Part shown: in pieces, positions 1-11,435 of the stretch | How positions within the stretch are numbered: position 1 is the first letter of the stretch | Layout: each line of letters begins with the position of its first letter | Assembly (NCBI GenBank): GCA_043228905.1 | Contig: JBHGNT010000005.1 | Location: 15,066,001 to 15,130,000, forward strand | DNA length: 64,000 nt | Reading direction: 5' to 3' | Source: Azolla caroliniana | Lineage: Eukaryota; Polypodiophyta | Position numbers and translations under genes: made by a program | Notes under the pieces: generated by a model | What the model saw: only the letters and a program-made list of their open reading frames with translations | Databases searched by the model: none | What the model was told of the DNA's origin: nothing

Positions 1-32
1 GATGTGTGTCAAGTGGACACGAAGTCACATGC

Positions 33-2554
33 GGATCGCAGTACTTTGTGACGTTCATAGACGACCACAGCTGAAAGTTGTGGGCCACACCGCTAAAGGT
101 GAAGGATCAAGTGGTATCCGTCTTTAAGGAGCTCCACGCGAGAGTGGAAAGAGAAACCGGCCGGAAGTTGAAGGTGGTTCGAGCAGATAACGGAGGAGAA
201 TACCATGGGCAGTTTGAGGAGTATTGCCGCTCGAAGGGAATCCGGCTCGAATTTACCCTGCCGAAGAAGTCGGAACTAAACGGGCTGGCCGAAAGGATGA
301 ACCGAACCATAACTGAGAGGGTCCGGAGTATGCTAGCACATGCTAAGCTACCCAAGACGTTTTGGGCTGAGGCATTGTCAACAACGACGTATGTGATAAA
401 TAGATCATCCTCAATGCCCTTGGACGGAGACACGCCAGAGAGAGTATGGACCGGTAAGGAAGTGTCTTACCGGCACTTGAAGGTGTTCGGGTGTCTCGCT
501 TACGTGCATGTGGCAAAGGACTGGAGAGCAAAGTTGGATCCAAAGTCCCGACCTTGCATATTCCTCGGATACGGCGATGATGAGTTCGGCTACCAAGTGT
601 GGGACCCCGTAGACAAGAAGGTGTTCTGTAGTCGAGATATTATCTTCATGGAGGACAAGACTCTTGCCGATTGGGAGTCAGAGAAGAAGATAATGAACTC
701 TGAGTCGACCGGAAAGAACCAATACGATGAGATGCAATCCCAACTGGCAAAGAGCCGGTTAATACTCGAAGAACCGGTCAGTTATGGAGAGGACACCGAA
801 CCGGCAGAAGAAGAAGAGGAAGCAGGAACCGGAACCAGCCAAGATCTCGAATCGGATTCGGATGAAGAACAAATAAAGGAACAGGTTGCCGAAAACCAAG
901 GACGCAAATATCCTCTCAAAGAGAGAAGGGCCCCTAGAGATTTCTGGATCCAGAGCATATACTGCTAACCGATGAGGGGGAGCCGGAAAGATTCAAAGAA
1001 GCTAAGAGAGACACCCACAGCCGCAAGTGGTTGAGTGCCATGCAAGAGGAGATGGATTCCTGGCATGAGAACCACACATATGAATTGGTGGAGTTGCCGA
1101 AAGGAAAGAGGGCACTCCGAAACAAGTGGGTGTACAAGCTGAAACCGGGAGATGCCGGCAACCCCTCGAGATACAAAGCTAGGATCATGGTGAAGGGGTT
1201 CCAGCAGAAGAAGGGCATGGACTTTGACGAGATATTTTCCCTGGTAGTAAAGATGACTTCCATCCGGACGGTATTGAGCATATTGGCAAGCATGGATCTT
1301 GAGGTAGAGCAGTTAGACGTGAAGACGGCATTCCTCCACGGTGACCTCGAAGAGGAGATCTACATGCGTCAACCGGAAGGATTTGAGAAGAAAGGGAAGG
1401 AGCACCTGTTGTGCCGGCTGAAGAAGAGCTTATACAGACTGAAGCAAGCTCCCCGACAATGGTACCGGAAGTTCGACTCCTTCATGACCGATTAAGGGTA
1501 CCATAAGACGCAAACCGATCACTGCGTGTTTGTGAAGAAATTCGACGGAGGAGACTTCCTGATACTCCTCATGTATGTGGACGACATGTTGATCGTCGGA
1601 CGAGACCAAGTCAAGATACGGCTGTTGAAGAAGGCTCTGAACCGGACCTTCTCAATAAAAGACTTGGGTCCGGCAAGACAGATATTGGGGATGCACATCA
1701 TCCGGGACCGATCGAAGAAGATGTTGTGTTTGTCACAAGAGAAGTACGTGACAAAGGTGCTTCAATGGTTCAACATGTCAGATGCAAAACCGATCGGATC
1801 GACACTCCCAGAAAACTACAGGTTATCCGGTAAGCAAACCCCGAAGACGAAGGCAAAGAAGGAGGATATTTATGAAGATATCATATGCCTCTGCCGTCGG
1901 GAGCTTAATGTACGCAATCGTGTGTACCCGACTGGATATCGGATACGCAGTCGGAGTGGTGAGCCGGTTTATAAGCAATCTCGGCAAGGCGCATTGCTAG
2001 AATGCGGTAAAATGGATACTCTAGTACTTGAAAGGCACCTCAAGTATGTGTCTCCGATTCGGCTCCGTTAAACCCCAACTTGACGGTTTCACCGATTCAG
2101 ATATGTCGGCTGATGCAGATACCAGCCGATCGACATCGGGATATGTTATGACATATGCAAGGGGAGCTATTTCGTGGTAGTCGAGGCTGCAGAAGATGGT
2201 TGCGTTGTCAACCACGGAGGCGGAGTAAATGGCGGTTGTGGAAGTCGGCAAGGAAATACTATGGATGAAGGACTTCATCGAAGAGTTAGGGATCCGACAA
2301 GAGGAATATCGGCTCTATTGCGACAGTCAAAGTGCCATCCACCTTGCGAAGACCGCGGCGTATCACTCTAGGACGAAGCACATCTAGCGGAGGTACCACT
2401 GGATCCGGGAGCGAGTGGAAGATCGAGAGTTCATGCTAATGAAGATCCACACGGAGGAGAATAGGTCAGATATGTTGACCAAGGTGTTGACGCCTAACAA
2501 GTTGGACGCATGCCGAAAGCGAATTGGACTAACTAAACATCCCATGCCGGAGTG
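33..2554 (+). pseudogene. Copia A pol (integrase, RT, RNase H), broken
   Basis: The reading begins inside the integrase core. The first catalytic Asp is in FIDD (about 56-65), the second in ADNGGEY (about 184-204), and the Glu in LAERMNRT (about 286-309). A TGA at 72-74 interrupts the core. A frameshift near 960 separates integrase from RT. RT runs from about 1031 with KARIMVKGF, QLDVKTAFLHGDLEEEIYM and LKQAPRQWY; a TAA sits at 1493-1495; the catalytic YVDD is at 1573-1584. A second frameshift near 1870 precedes the conserved YASAVGSLMYA block. RNase H follows with several more lesions, including a TAG at 2385-2387. No functional polyprotein is possible. Confidence 0.92.
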
Positions 2555-2565
2555 AAGGGGGAGTT

Positions 2566-3204
2566 TGTTAGGATTTTGGTCCCTCCAAATGGGATGATGA
2601 ATGCCCGGTGAGAACCGGATGATGAAGGCCTGGTGAGAACCAGATGATGAGTACCCGGCAAGGAAGACCCGGTGAGAACCAGATGATGCAGGCCTGGTGA
2701 GAACCTCTCACCAGATGAAGGGAAATATATGTAAATATGTTTCTGAGAGCCCATTGGGGCTATACTTGTAAATAGTCCTAAAGTCATATTAGTATAAATA
2801 TGACCTAGGGCAAACACTTTATGATGATGGTGTATTGAGGCCAGTATTGTGATATAGAGTTATTGGTGTAACTGTTATACAGAGAGAGAGAGAGAGTGTG
2901 TGTGTGTGTGTGTGTGTGTCTTTGTTGTAATTGCCATCAGGAAAAGATTGAGAGCAAGAGGTCATTGCCTCTGTGTTCCTTTGTTGTATTCTCCTTACAT
3001 AGTGATAGTTGGAGTTTGTGGACTCCCGTGGTTTTTCCCATTTAGGGTTTTCCACGTAAACATATTGTGTACTCTCTCTCGTATTGTTTGTGTGTACGTG
3101 CATTTACCTTCATTGCCCATTTCATCTGTGGTTGTGACTCTCACGAAGTGATTGAAGTCTCGGTTGTGGCCGAGATATATTTCGCACACGCATAGTTCTC
3201 TACA
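2566..3204 (+). repeat. 3' LTR of copia A
   Basis: Begins TGTTAGGATT directly after the purine tract GAAGGGGGAG and ends TAGTTCTCTACA (TG...CA). It contains a degenerate tandem block at about 2600-2710 (units near 30 bp built on CCCGGTGAGAACCAGATGATGA), a TATA-like TATAAATATG at about 2794, and a (GA)n(TG)n microsatellite at 2881-2919. A diverged copy of this LTR lies inverted at 58612-59232. Confidence 0.82.
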
Positions 3205-3425
3205 AGCTATTACCCACTTTTAAAGCTAAATACCTATTATCGACACACTTGTTATTATCACTATTAGTTATTTAAGGTATTAAAGCTATTACCCAATTTT
3301 AAACCTAGATACCTATTATCAACACACTTGTTATTATCAATATTAGCTATTTTAGCTATTAAAGCTATTACCCACTAATGTAGGTGCCTCTTATGCATGG
3401 GTGACACTTGGCACTCATGAATGCC
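3205..3425 (+). repeat. Fragment of gypsy-B-type LTR with about 80-bp tandem units
   Basis: The AGCTATTACCCAC...AAATACCTATTATC...CACACTTGTTATTATC units and the following ATGTAGGTGCCTCTTA block match the 3' LTR of gypsy B (9300-9570). This piece is therefore probably a remnant of the 5' LTR of B, cut off on its left by copia A and on its right by unrelated sequence. Confidence 0.65.
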
Positions 3426-4100
3426 AACCCAACATGTATTGATATGGTCGAGAAAGTGCACTTGCAAGTAATATTCTAGTCTTGCGAGTAACAAGCAAAT
3501 GTTATGATAAAAACGATAAAATAAGGCACTACCCATAAGAATCAAGCAGTGATGAAAACCAGGGTCAAAAAACCCGTGCTACCTAGTGAAAAAACTGTCA
3601 CAAATAAATGGATGGTGCAAGGTATGCACATATACATCCCAATATGATGGTTGTAATTTGCACAATTGTGACATAAGCCACAAATTGATACAAATGGTGG
3701 TGGTGTTGTGTGCAAAGATGTAGTACTCAATTTTATGAGTAAAACATCAATAGGGGAACTCATGTGTTTTTAATCGAGTTCTAAGGCTCGATTACATGAG
3801 TCAAACCTAGAGAACACTTTGGAAAAAATGTTCAACAAGTGGCGTGATGCCCACTCAATATTAAAATTTAGTCTACATGAATCATTACACCATTAAACGT
3901 ACGCAAATAGTGTAGATGAACTTGAAATAAGGGCAAGAAAGAGAGTTAATTGTGGGTGGGTATTTAATGACAATTATGATAAAATCATCAGAAAGTGAAA
4001 AGACAATTTGTGTAATTAGAAAATAATTAGAATAATAATCAATTAGGTGTATGAACATCAAGCATGCCTTAAGGTATGAAACCCTAAGGTAGTCGATATG
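3426..4100. other. No recognisable gene or element
   Basis: AT-rich DNA with only short chance reading frames. I see no LTR ends, catalytic motifs or splice-linked exons. It may be the interior of the minus-strand element whose LTR is at 4781-5254. Confidence 0.4.
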
Positions 4101-4336
4101 CACCTCCTCAAGACCACCACATCTCCCTAGAATCGGCCAAGGGATGGCTCAATAAAGAGTAAAGTGGCATAGGTAAGCGACATATACCTCGTCAAGGCCA
4201 CAACATCCCATAGAATCGGCCAAATGATGGGTCAATAGAGAGTAGAGTGGCATAGGTAGGTGACATACACCTCGTCAAGACCACAACATCCCATAGAATC
4301 GGCCAAGATTATGCAATAAAGGGAAGAGTGGCATAC
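4101..4336. repeat. Tandem repeat, three units of about 83 bp
   Basis: Three successive copies begin near 4101, 4185 and 4268 with ACCTC(C/G)TCAAG and share ATAGAATCGGCCAA and AGTGGCATAGGTA. The third copy is shortened. Unit divergence suggests an old array. No coding function seen. Confidence 0.85.
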
Positions 4337-4540
4337 TCTACATCATATGCAAAAGGGCCATGAGGTGAGCGTGTGCAATTAGGGCAAACACGCTCCACCC
4401 GATGCACAACAATAGTTATTATCATAAGAGATGGCTCAAGAGAGGGGAGCGTGAGAGATACATCGCAATATACAAAAGGGCCATGAGTTGAGTGTGTGCG
4501 ATTAGTGCAAACATGCTTGACCCGATGCATAAGTAGATTA
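4337..4540. repeat. Tandem duplication of about 120 bp
   Basis: Two copies share AAAAGGGCCATGAG, TGAGYGTGTGCRATTAG and GCAAACAYGCT, followed by CCCGATGCA. The block lies next to the 83-bp array and may have arisen by the same slippage process inside a non-coding element. Confidence 0.75.
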
Positions 4541-4767
4541 ACATCGTATCATGGTAGAAAGAAGAAAGAAAAGAAAAGAAAACGTAATACCACTTCCCTA
4601 TGACCAAGAAGAAAGCATCATAGAAAAGAAAAGAGAGATCGAGAAAGAAGAATACTGGGTTAAGAATGTTGTTTTAATCCTGTGAAGAGCATGACGAGCC
4701 TCATTACATCCCCATCGCTCACACGCAAAAAACATCAAAACAACAACAAAAGAAAAGGTTAGTAAAT

Positions 4768-5254
4768 GCTCTGATACCACTGTTAAGAGTCTATTACTAA
4801 TCAATAGAACAAAGTAAAGTAAAAGAAGGAAAATAGATTGGATAGAAGAACCCGTTCCACCCGACCACCCCCGAGCTATGATCTCGACATAGCCAACCTA
4901 CCACCGACGTCCCATACCACCGGATATTAGGATGACTAATACCTTGGAAGAGATAAACACGATCTTCGAGACGAGAGCCTAGCCCGCACCACCGATATCT
5001 AAGACAACAGCCTTTTGACGTAATGTGCTTATGAGGTTAGCTAATCCTCATATTTATACCTTTTCTTAGGCCCCTTGAATAGATGCGCCTTTCTAAAAGG
5101 GTCTCCATTCATTGGTTGCCCAAATCATGATAGTGGATGCACCTATCATTCCTTCTATCCAATCACATTAGCCCCCTTTTAACATTAGTGAACATACCCT
5201 TCACTAATGTAAATATTAGTGACCTACCCTCACCAACGTTATGTGTACATAACA
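4768..5254 (-). mobile_element. LTR (4781-5254) with adjacent tRNA-iMet primer site, minus strand
   Basis: On the minus strand the LTR reads TGTTATGTAC...ACTCTTAACA (474 bp). One base after its end comes TGGTATCAGAGC (plus 4768-4779), the perfect initiator tRNA-Met primer site used by plant copia elements. It is therefore a 5' LTR of a minus-strand element whose interior would extend left of 4768. A TATA-like TATAAATA lies on the minus strand near 5050. No coding sequence or second LTR was found on the left, so the element is truncated or non-autonomous. Confidence 0.75.
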
Positions 5255-5282
5255 CCGACATGAACCAAGGAAGTTAAGAGAG

Positions 5283-6840
5283 ATGGAGAACCAACATGTA
5301 GTCCTGGAGTGACAGATCAACCAAGAAGCTATTGTGGAGACACAAATCAATGTGGTGTTGCAAATGATTGAAAGAATGATGCAAAGCCAAGAACATGCAA
5401 CTGCTCTTCATTGAATCAATCAGGTTATTGGCAAGTTTGTAAAGAAAATAGGTCTCTTTGAAGTTAAAAATATATCTAAGTTCTTACAAGTATATGTTAC
5501 TGACATGGGTCGTAAAGGGTTAAACCAACATGATGTTCAAATGAATTTTGTGAGGATGGTTGAACTCCCTTTGAGAAATAGAGTCTCTGAACTCGTAACA
5601 AGTTCTAATCATTGGATTGCATTTGAGCAAAGCTTTATTAAATGAATACATGCTTGGTGATACAATCCGAGCATCAAGGAGGAGTTTCCTGTATTTAGTG
5701 GACAAACAGGACAAGAAGATTTCGGTGATGGAGTTGTTGAAAGAATTTGAAGCTCGTTATAACCAATTAACAACGACCGAAATGACTCTTTTGGAACCGG
5801 AGAAGGTCATATTATTCTTGAAGCATCAGACCGATCCTATCGAGAAAAATTAGTTGCATTCCTTGAAAACTAGATTACGCCCACTGGTCTAGTGTCCGAT
5901 TAGAATCAAGCACATGAAGCCGGCAACAAAATCAAGAAAAGAGCCCAATGGTGTGAAGATCTTTCGATTGCTGGGGTTATGAAAGAGATCAGTTCTCAAG
6001 ATTAGGGAGGATACTAGGAGTTCGTCAACTAACTCCAAGCTACGAAATAGTGATGGACAATCTTATCAAAGGTATAAGAGATCTTTCATTACATGTTGCA
6101 AAGCTACAAGAAGAAAATCCTCGCAGCCCCAAAAAGATTATGAAAGAAGATGCATATGGTGCAATAGTGTCAACCATTCAAGAGGAGGGTGTTATACCTA
6201 TCAAGAAGTTAAGATGGTAGGATTCATTCTTCTGAAACTCGATTACCTCTCCGAACTAACTTTAGAAGAGGTGGTATGAGAAGGATCATGTAAGATGCGG
6301 AAACAACTAGGACGCAAGTTATCTATCAACCAACGACTACAGTCACCCATGTTGGTGAAGGAGGATTTGAATCTAAATTTTGGCCGTGTATTTTGAAAGC
6401 TGCAAGAAAAGGTAAAATCGAGTTTGAAAAGCTAAAGTGTGGAGGTGATGTTGTCCAAAGCAATACTAGTTGGGAAGACCCAGTGGATGGCCTCTCAGCT
6501 TTCACGAAGGTTGCAACAAACTAGGCCCATGAAGTGATCATGGAAGAGAAACGGAAATGGGGGGGAAATGAAGATAACAAGAAGAGGGAGCTAAGAAGCG
6601 CCAAAAAGAGGGAGACGGAAAATCTGAAAATGGTAAGCCCTTACGTTGAAAAAGGTACGGATAAGAAAAGTCCCTCATTCAAATTATTATCATATATTGA
6701 AGTTTCAACTGATTTGAAAAAAAGTACTGGAAGAAAGAATTTTAGATAGCAAATTGGAGCTTTCCTTGAGGGAACTTTTGGGCGTAGCTAAAAAAGAATT
6801 TCATGATGCAATAATAGATGGAATTAAAAGAAAATGACAA
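5283..6840 (+). pseudogene. Gypsy B gag-like region, broken
   Basis: Begins with ATGGAGAACC, the same start as the gag of gypsy K (41481), and continues through charged, helix-forming segments such as DTIRASRRSFLYLVDKQDKK (about 5650-5710). Several stops and frame changes interrupt it. No zinc knuckle is clear. The assignment rests on its position before the protease and its resemblance to K; the domain itself is not one I recognise. Confidence 0.6.
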
Positions 6841-6843
6841 AGT

Positions 6844-7640
6844 ATGGAAGTCGCTGAAAACCCAAGAAGTGAAGTGAAGAAAGCAACGGTGGAAGTCATC
6901 AAAGATGAACCAAGCTCTTCCATTGTTGGTACACAAGCTATTGCGACGACAACTTTTGAAGAGAAGCCAAAAGAGCTAAAAAGCTACTATGCTAAGAAAC
7001 ATTGGGCAAGAGCAACAACTGAGACACTCGTGAAGATTGGGAACCTTGAAGATCCGGTCGTGGCCTTAATTGACCATGGCTCAAAAATGAATCTAATTTC
7101 TTATGATATTTATAGGAAAGGTGAATGGCCAATGGAAACGAATCATGGGTGGAGGGTAAAATCAACTAATTCAATGACCGAGGAACTTCATGGAGCTTGC
7201 CGAAACATCAAAGTCACCATTGGAGATGTGCCAGTGGAGCAACATTTCTTTATCCAAAAGACCCAGTGATACTAGTCCAATAGGGATCGGTTGGGTTGTT
7301 AGCCAATAAGAGAAGGATGGGTCAAGATATGCAATTTGATTTTGTGCGAAAATCTTAACAGAACACCAAAGAGCTTACCCACAAATTAAGAGAGAGTTAT
7401 GGGGTATGTTAATAGCTATTAAAATAGATCGTGAACACTTAATTGGTGTTGAAGTTGTGGTTGAAACAGATTGTCGTCCGTTGCTAGGAATGATTTCAAG
7501 TTGTGAAACATCTGATATAGCTATGCTTAGATGGATAGCTTATAGTAAAATCGCTAAGTCTTGAAATCAAGCACATTGCAGGAGCAGATAACCTAGTTGC
7601 CGATATGCTCTCAAGAGCGAGGTTTAAAGGCAAAAATACA
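6844..7640 (+). pseudogene. Gypsy B protease fused by deletion to RNase H
   Basis: The reading frame 6844-7269 ends in a retroviral-type aspartic protease fold with the sequence VALIDHGSKMNL, where the usual D-S/T-G catalytic triplet is D-H-G. About ten bases after PVIL the text changes to an RNase H reading: IGIGWVV, then ELWGMLIAIK, ETDCRPLLGM and HIAGADNLVADMLSR. The whole RT domain (normally about 1 kb) is therefore absent. RNase H carries stops near 7300 and 7350 and a frameshift near 7560. Confidence 0.8.
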
Positions 7641-9112
7641 ATGGTAATGACTGATAAAGAAGATGAGAGTTTTGATTTCTTTTCCATAAATTGTAACCTA
7701 AAGGGGTCATGTGATTTGGGTGTTCATGTTATTCTTCGTGAATCTGAGTACGAGGGGGAGATGTTGCAAATTGGAAAATACTTGAGTACTCATGCGAAAG
7801 ATGGAAGATGGTCAAGGAAGCTATTTCATAAAATAAGAAAGAAAGCTTATAAGTTTTTTCTTCATGAGGGATATTTTTGGAGACATCCAAAAGTTGTGAA
7901 AGGGATTCCACAAAGAGTGGTCGAAGAAGGGAAGAGCAATAGAAACTAATGTTTGAATTTCATTTTACTTTATGGGTAGGTCATCATGGAGTTTGGGCCA
8001 CCTTCTCAAAATTAAAAGAGAAGTTTTGGCGGGTTGGAATGTACAACGACATTGTAGATTATGTACAATCGTGTGAGAACTGCCAAATGTATTCGAATAT
8101 TCGGCATCGTGATGGGTTGCAACTTGCTTATTCTTTATCTCTACATTATAAATGGGTTGTGGATATTGTAATGATACCTGTAGGGGTTTGGCAAATGAGA
8201 TATCTTGTATTGGCAAGAGAAGATTTAACAAATCAAGTGAAAGGCCGAGCCCTACGCCAAAAAACCACTTCAGTTGTTTGTAAGTTCCTTCTTGAAAATG
8301 TGATATATATAGGTACGGGTGTATTGGGAAGATTGTTGCTGATAGAGGAGAACTAGATTCTAAGGAAGCTGAACATTTTTTCTAAAAAACTGGGAATTCG
8401 ACTATCCTTAACAACGGCATATAACCCTAACGCTAATGGGAAGGCTGAGCATGGACATGACCCTATAGTGAAAGCTTTAGTGAAAGCTTTTGATGCCAAG
8501 ATAGCTAACTGGCCTCATCTATTATCATATGCGCTATGGGCTGACCACACTACTCAAAGTTCCGTGAGTGGCTTTATGCCATTGGAATTGATACTTGGTC
8601 AAAAGCCAATTATGCCAGTAGAGCAATCAGTATTTTCCTGGGTTGCCTTTCCATGGGCAGATTAAATGAGTCGAGAAGATTTGCTTGGTCTTAGAATAAG
8701 GTAGTTAGAAAGAAGGGATAAAGATGTTCAAATAGCTACAAGAAGGATGAAACAATGTCCACTGCAGAACATAGAAGGATTTGATAAACCCCATCACCTT
8801 CGACCAAGAAAGCTCCAAGAAGGTGATTGGGTCATAGTATATGATAGCAGCTTGGATAACCAACATAGTACTTCCTGCAAATTCGCCAAAAGATGGTTCA
8901 GACCATATATCATTAGACAAGTGAGTAAAAATGCAACTTCTTTCCTAACTGAAATGAATGGAGTTGCATTAAGGTTGCCAATTGCGGCGAAGCGAATCAA
9001 GCTATTCAAGAAAAAGGAAGATCAAAGCGCGAACTTCCTCAACAAAGATGACATCCATGAAACTAAAGAAGGAGATGTTCATTGGTGCATGCCGGAGGAT
9101 GCGCAGGTCTAG
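7641..9112 (+). pseudogene. Gypsy B integrase and C-terminal region, broken
   Basis: The zinc-binding N-terminus is visible as GHHG (about 7985) with CENCQM (about 8074). The catalytic core has the first Asp in KWVVDIVMIP, the second in IVADRGE (after a frameshift near 8320) and the Glu in NANGKAEHGHDP. Downstream come HLLSYALWADHTTQSSVSGF and a C-terminal block (8747-9112) with WVIVYDSSLDNQHST. The same C-terminal block is found in gypsy M at 37904-38089. Stops occur after 7949, 8356 and 8665. Confidence 0.85.
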
Positions 9113-9122
9113 AGGGGGAGGA

Positions 9123-9848
9123 TGTCGTGATGTTTTCGTGCCACGATGAGAAAATAACCTCTACCAAATTATATGAACTCGTTCAAATATTCGTAAATGG
9201 TTGTTTAACTAAGTGATAGCTAATAACTTGATAAGAACCATTGGCCATAGGATGATAATAGCTGGTTGAATCTACGATAAAACATAATATTGAGTAAAAT
9301 ATTTTAAAGCCAAATACCTATTATCAACATATTTTGCTATTATGACTATTAGGTATTTTAGCTATTAATGCTATTACCCACTTTGAAAGCTAAATAACTA
9401 TTATTAACACACTTGTTATTATCAGTATCAGTTATTTTAGCTATTAAAGCTATTACCCACTTTTTAAGCTAAATACTTATTCAAAACACATTTTTATCAA
9501 GTATTTTAGCTATTAAAGCTATTACCCACTAATGTAGGTGCCTCTTATACATGGGTGAGACTTGGCACTCATGCACCCACTTTTCTCATCCATGGGTGAT
9601 ACTTGGCACTCCTCCACCCATCTTCCTCATGTATAAAAAGGGGGTGAGTAATCTTATCAAGGGGGGGATAATAGTAGACGAAAAATACTATTGTAATAAG
9701 AGAGACAAGATAATTATTGTAAGAAATATTAACAATAAATACTTTGTAATCATCTTGATATATCAATACAAGCTATTTTCGTTGACAAGAAACCCGGTGC
9801 TTACTTCCCAGATTCGCGATTTTCTTGTCCGTTTGCTCTCGTACGACG
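9123..9848 (+). repeat. 3' LTR of gypsy B
   Basis: Starts TGTCGTGATG right after the purine tract and ends near CGTACGACG. It holds about three 78-80 bp tandem units (9302-9540) built on AGCTATTACCCAC and AAATACCTATTATC, and a TATA-like TATAAAAAGGG near 9633. Sequence after 9849 is copia X. The right boundary is approximate. Confidence 0.7.
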
Positions 9849-9959
9849 AGATCAACATCACACTGCGCCCTCAAAGCTAGAAACAAAATGAGTCAGGGAG
9901 CTGATCAGAAGTGTGGTTGGCATGAGGAGGTCAACTACGTCGGGTCATCAACCGAAGTA

Positions 9960-11430
9960 TTGACGAACGACCTGAACATTCTATTCATCGAACACTCAGT
10001 TGAATCAGAATTTTTGTTTACGACTGAAGAGTCCAACACTTGGCTCTTGGATTCGAACGCTTCAAACCATGTTACCCAACACAAATCCCAATTTCGACAA
10101 TATTTGGCCTGACATTCCGACTTGGTCTGAGTCAGAAATTCATGTATCTACACAATGGCTCTACACTTGTACTACACAATGTCCAACATGTATCTGAGCT
10201 CTCACGACCATTGATCTCAGTCAGAAAACTTGACAAAGATGACATCCATGACGACTTCTCATAGAGAGGCTGGACACTCCACATATGGAACCTCCTACTT
10301 GCTCGAGGTCTGAAAGTACATTCATTGTATCCTCTATATGTCACACTCATTGAGGGTGACCTGTTTCTAGTCGACATTCCAGTGTCATCGTTATGGCACA
10401 GACACCTCAGCAAGGCCGACATAACACACATATCTAGAGCTGAATATATCCCCAAACTCTCGTTCTCGGATCATCAGTTATGCGAGCATTGCTAGTGTAG
10501 CAAACAAGTGCAATCTCACACCCTACGAATGCATTGAGAGAATCGAGTCCACTCGATTTGGTCCATTCGGACATCTGTGGTCCTATGCCACGTCAGTCTC
10601 TTGGTGGTGCACTCTATTTTGTCAGCTTCATTGACGACTCAACCAGAAAGGTGTGGGCTTATCTGGCAAGAACAAACGATCGGGTGTTCTCGATCTTCTA
10701 GGAATGGCTCGCTATGGTTGAAAATCAGTCCGACTGAAAGTTGAAATGCCTTCGAACTGACAATGGGGGAGAATTCAAGTCTAAAGAATTCTTCAGATTT
10801 TGCCGATAGCGCAACATTCGACGTGAATATACAGCACCATATAGTCCAGAGCATAACGACATTGTTGAACGGATGAATCGAACGATTCAAGAATGAATCG
10901 TTGCTATGCTTCAACACTCCATATTGTCATATGGCTTCTGGGTAGAGGCTCTACTTACAATAGTACACATAATCAATATGTCGCCGAGTAGGCCTCTCTC
11001 TAGGACTTCAATTACCTCAGGAGTATGGACCAGGAGCAAGCCGAATTATGACAAGTTGAGGATCTTTGGATGTGAGGCGTATGCCCTCATACCGAAAGAC
11101 GGTTGCCGCAAACTTGAACAGAGGTCCAGAAAATGTATTTTCCTTGGCTATGGACCAGAAGGCAAAATTGGATACCGACTTTGGGACCCTGAGAACATAC
11201 AAATCGTCCAATGTTTGGACGTTGTGTTCAACGAGTCGGCTATGCATAAGACGGTCGAAAGGCCCATTGAAATCCGAAGGGTAACTTTCTCAGAGGTGTC
11301 GGCCCTTCATGATGGCCCAACCCATAACACGAGATTGGCTTCCTGGGCAACCAAATCCTCTAGCACCGACTCGGCACCAACCTACTTGGCACAACCGAAT
11401 GATTCGGCTTTGGACCATCCGACTTAGACA
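9960..11430 (+). pseudogene. Copia X protease-integrase, broken
   Basis: The protease segment (about 10038-10110) reads WLLDSNASNHVT, with D-S-N-A where functional copia proteases have D-S-G-A. The GAG-pre-integrase segment shows LWHRHLSKAD and CEHC (10390-10490). In the integrase core, LRTDNGGEFKSKEFF is at about 10750-10795 and the Glu region reads IVERMNRTIQE (10860-10893), followed by a stop. The C-terminal integrase block (10906-11427) is open and has FGCEAYALIPKD and IFLGYGPEGKIGYRLWDPE. Confidence 0.8.
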
Positions 11431-11435
11431 CCCAA

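Larger units (their letters stand above)
1..3204 (+). mobile_element. Ty1/copia retrotransposon A (Tnt1/Tork-like), 5' end outside window
   Basis: The internal region carries integrase, reverse transcriptase and RNase H in the copia order, followed by a purine-rich tract (2551-2563) and a 3' LTR (2566-3204). The 5' LTR, gag and protease would lie left of the window. The integrase C-terminal part and RT resemble the Tnt1/Tork branch (family knowledge, from the FGC, FLGY and WDP motifs). At least three stops and two frameshifts make it non-autonomous. Its right end abuts a gypsy-B-like LTR scrap, so A probably inserted into an older gypsy LTR. Confidence 0.9.
5255..9848 (+). mobile_element. Ty3/gypsy retrotransposon B, internally deleted
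   Basis: Order on the plus strand: gag-like region, protease, RNase H, integrase, purine tract AGAGGGGGAGGATG and 3' LTR (9123-9848). Reverse transcriptase is missing between protease and RNase H. The 5' LTR is displaced; a fragment is at 3205-3425. Gag start, protease and integrase match gypsy L (58015-64000) and gypsy M (36905-38170), so the three are members of one family. Confidence 0.88.

Noticed and set aside
2881-2919. Frames of Cys-Val or Thr-His repeats around GA/TG microsatellites (also 20220, 29160-29340, 32510, 47330-47560)
   Set aside because: Translations of dinucleotide repeats; no evidence that they are genes.
4101-4540. Regularly spaced repeats that might suggest a CRISPR array
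   Set aside because: Units are 83-120 bp, head-to-tail, diverged, and have no short-repeat/unique-spacer structure; the organism is a plant.
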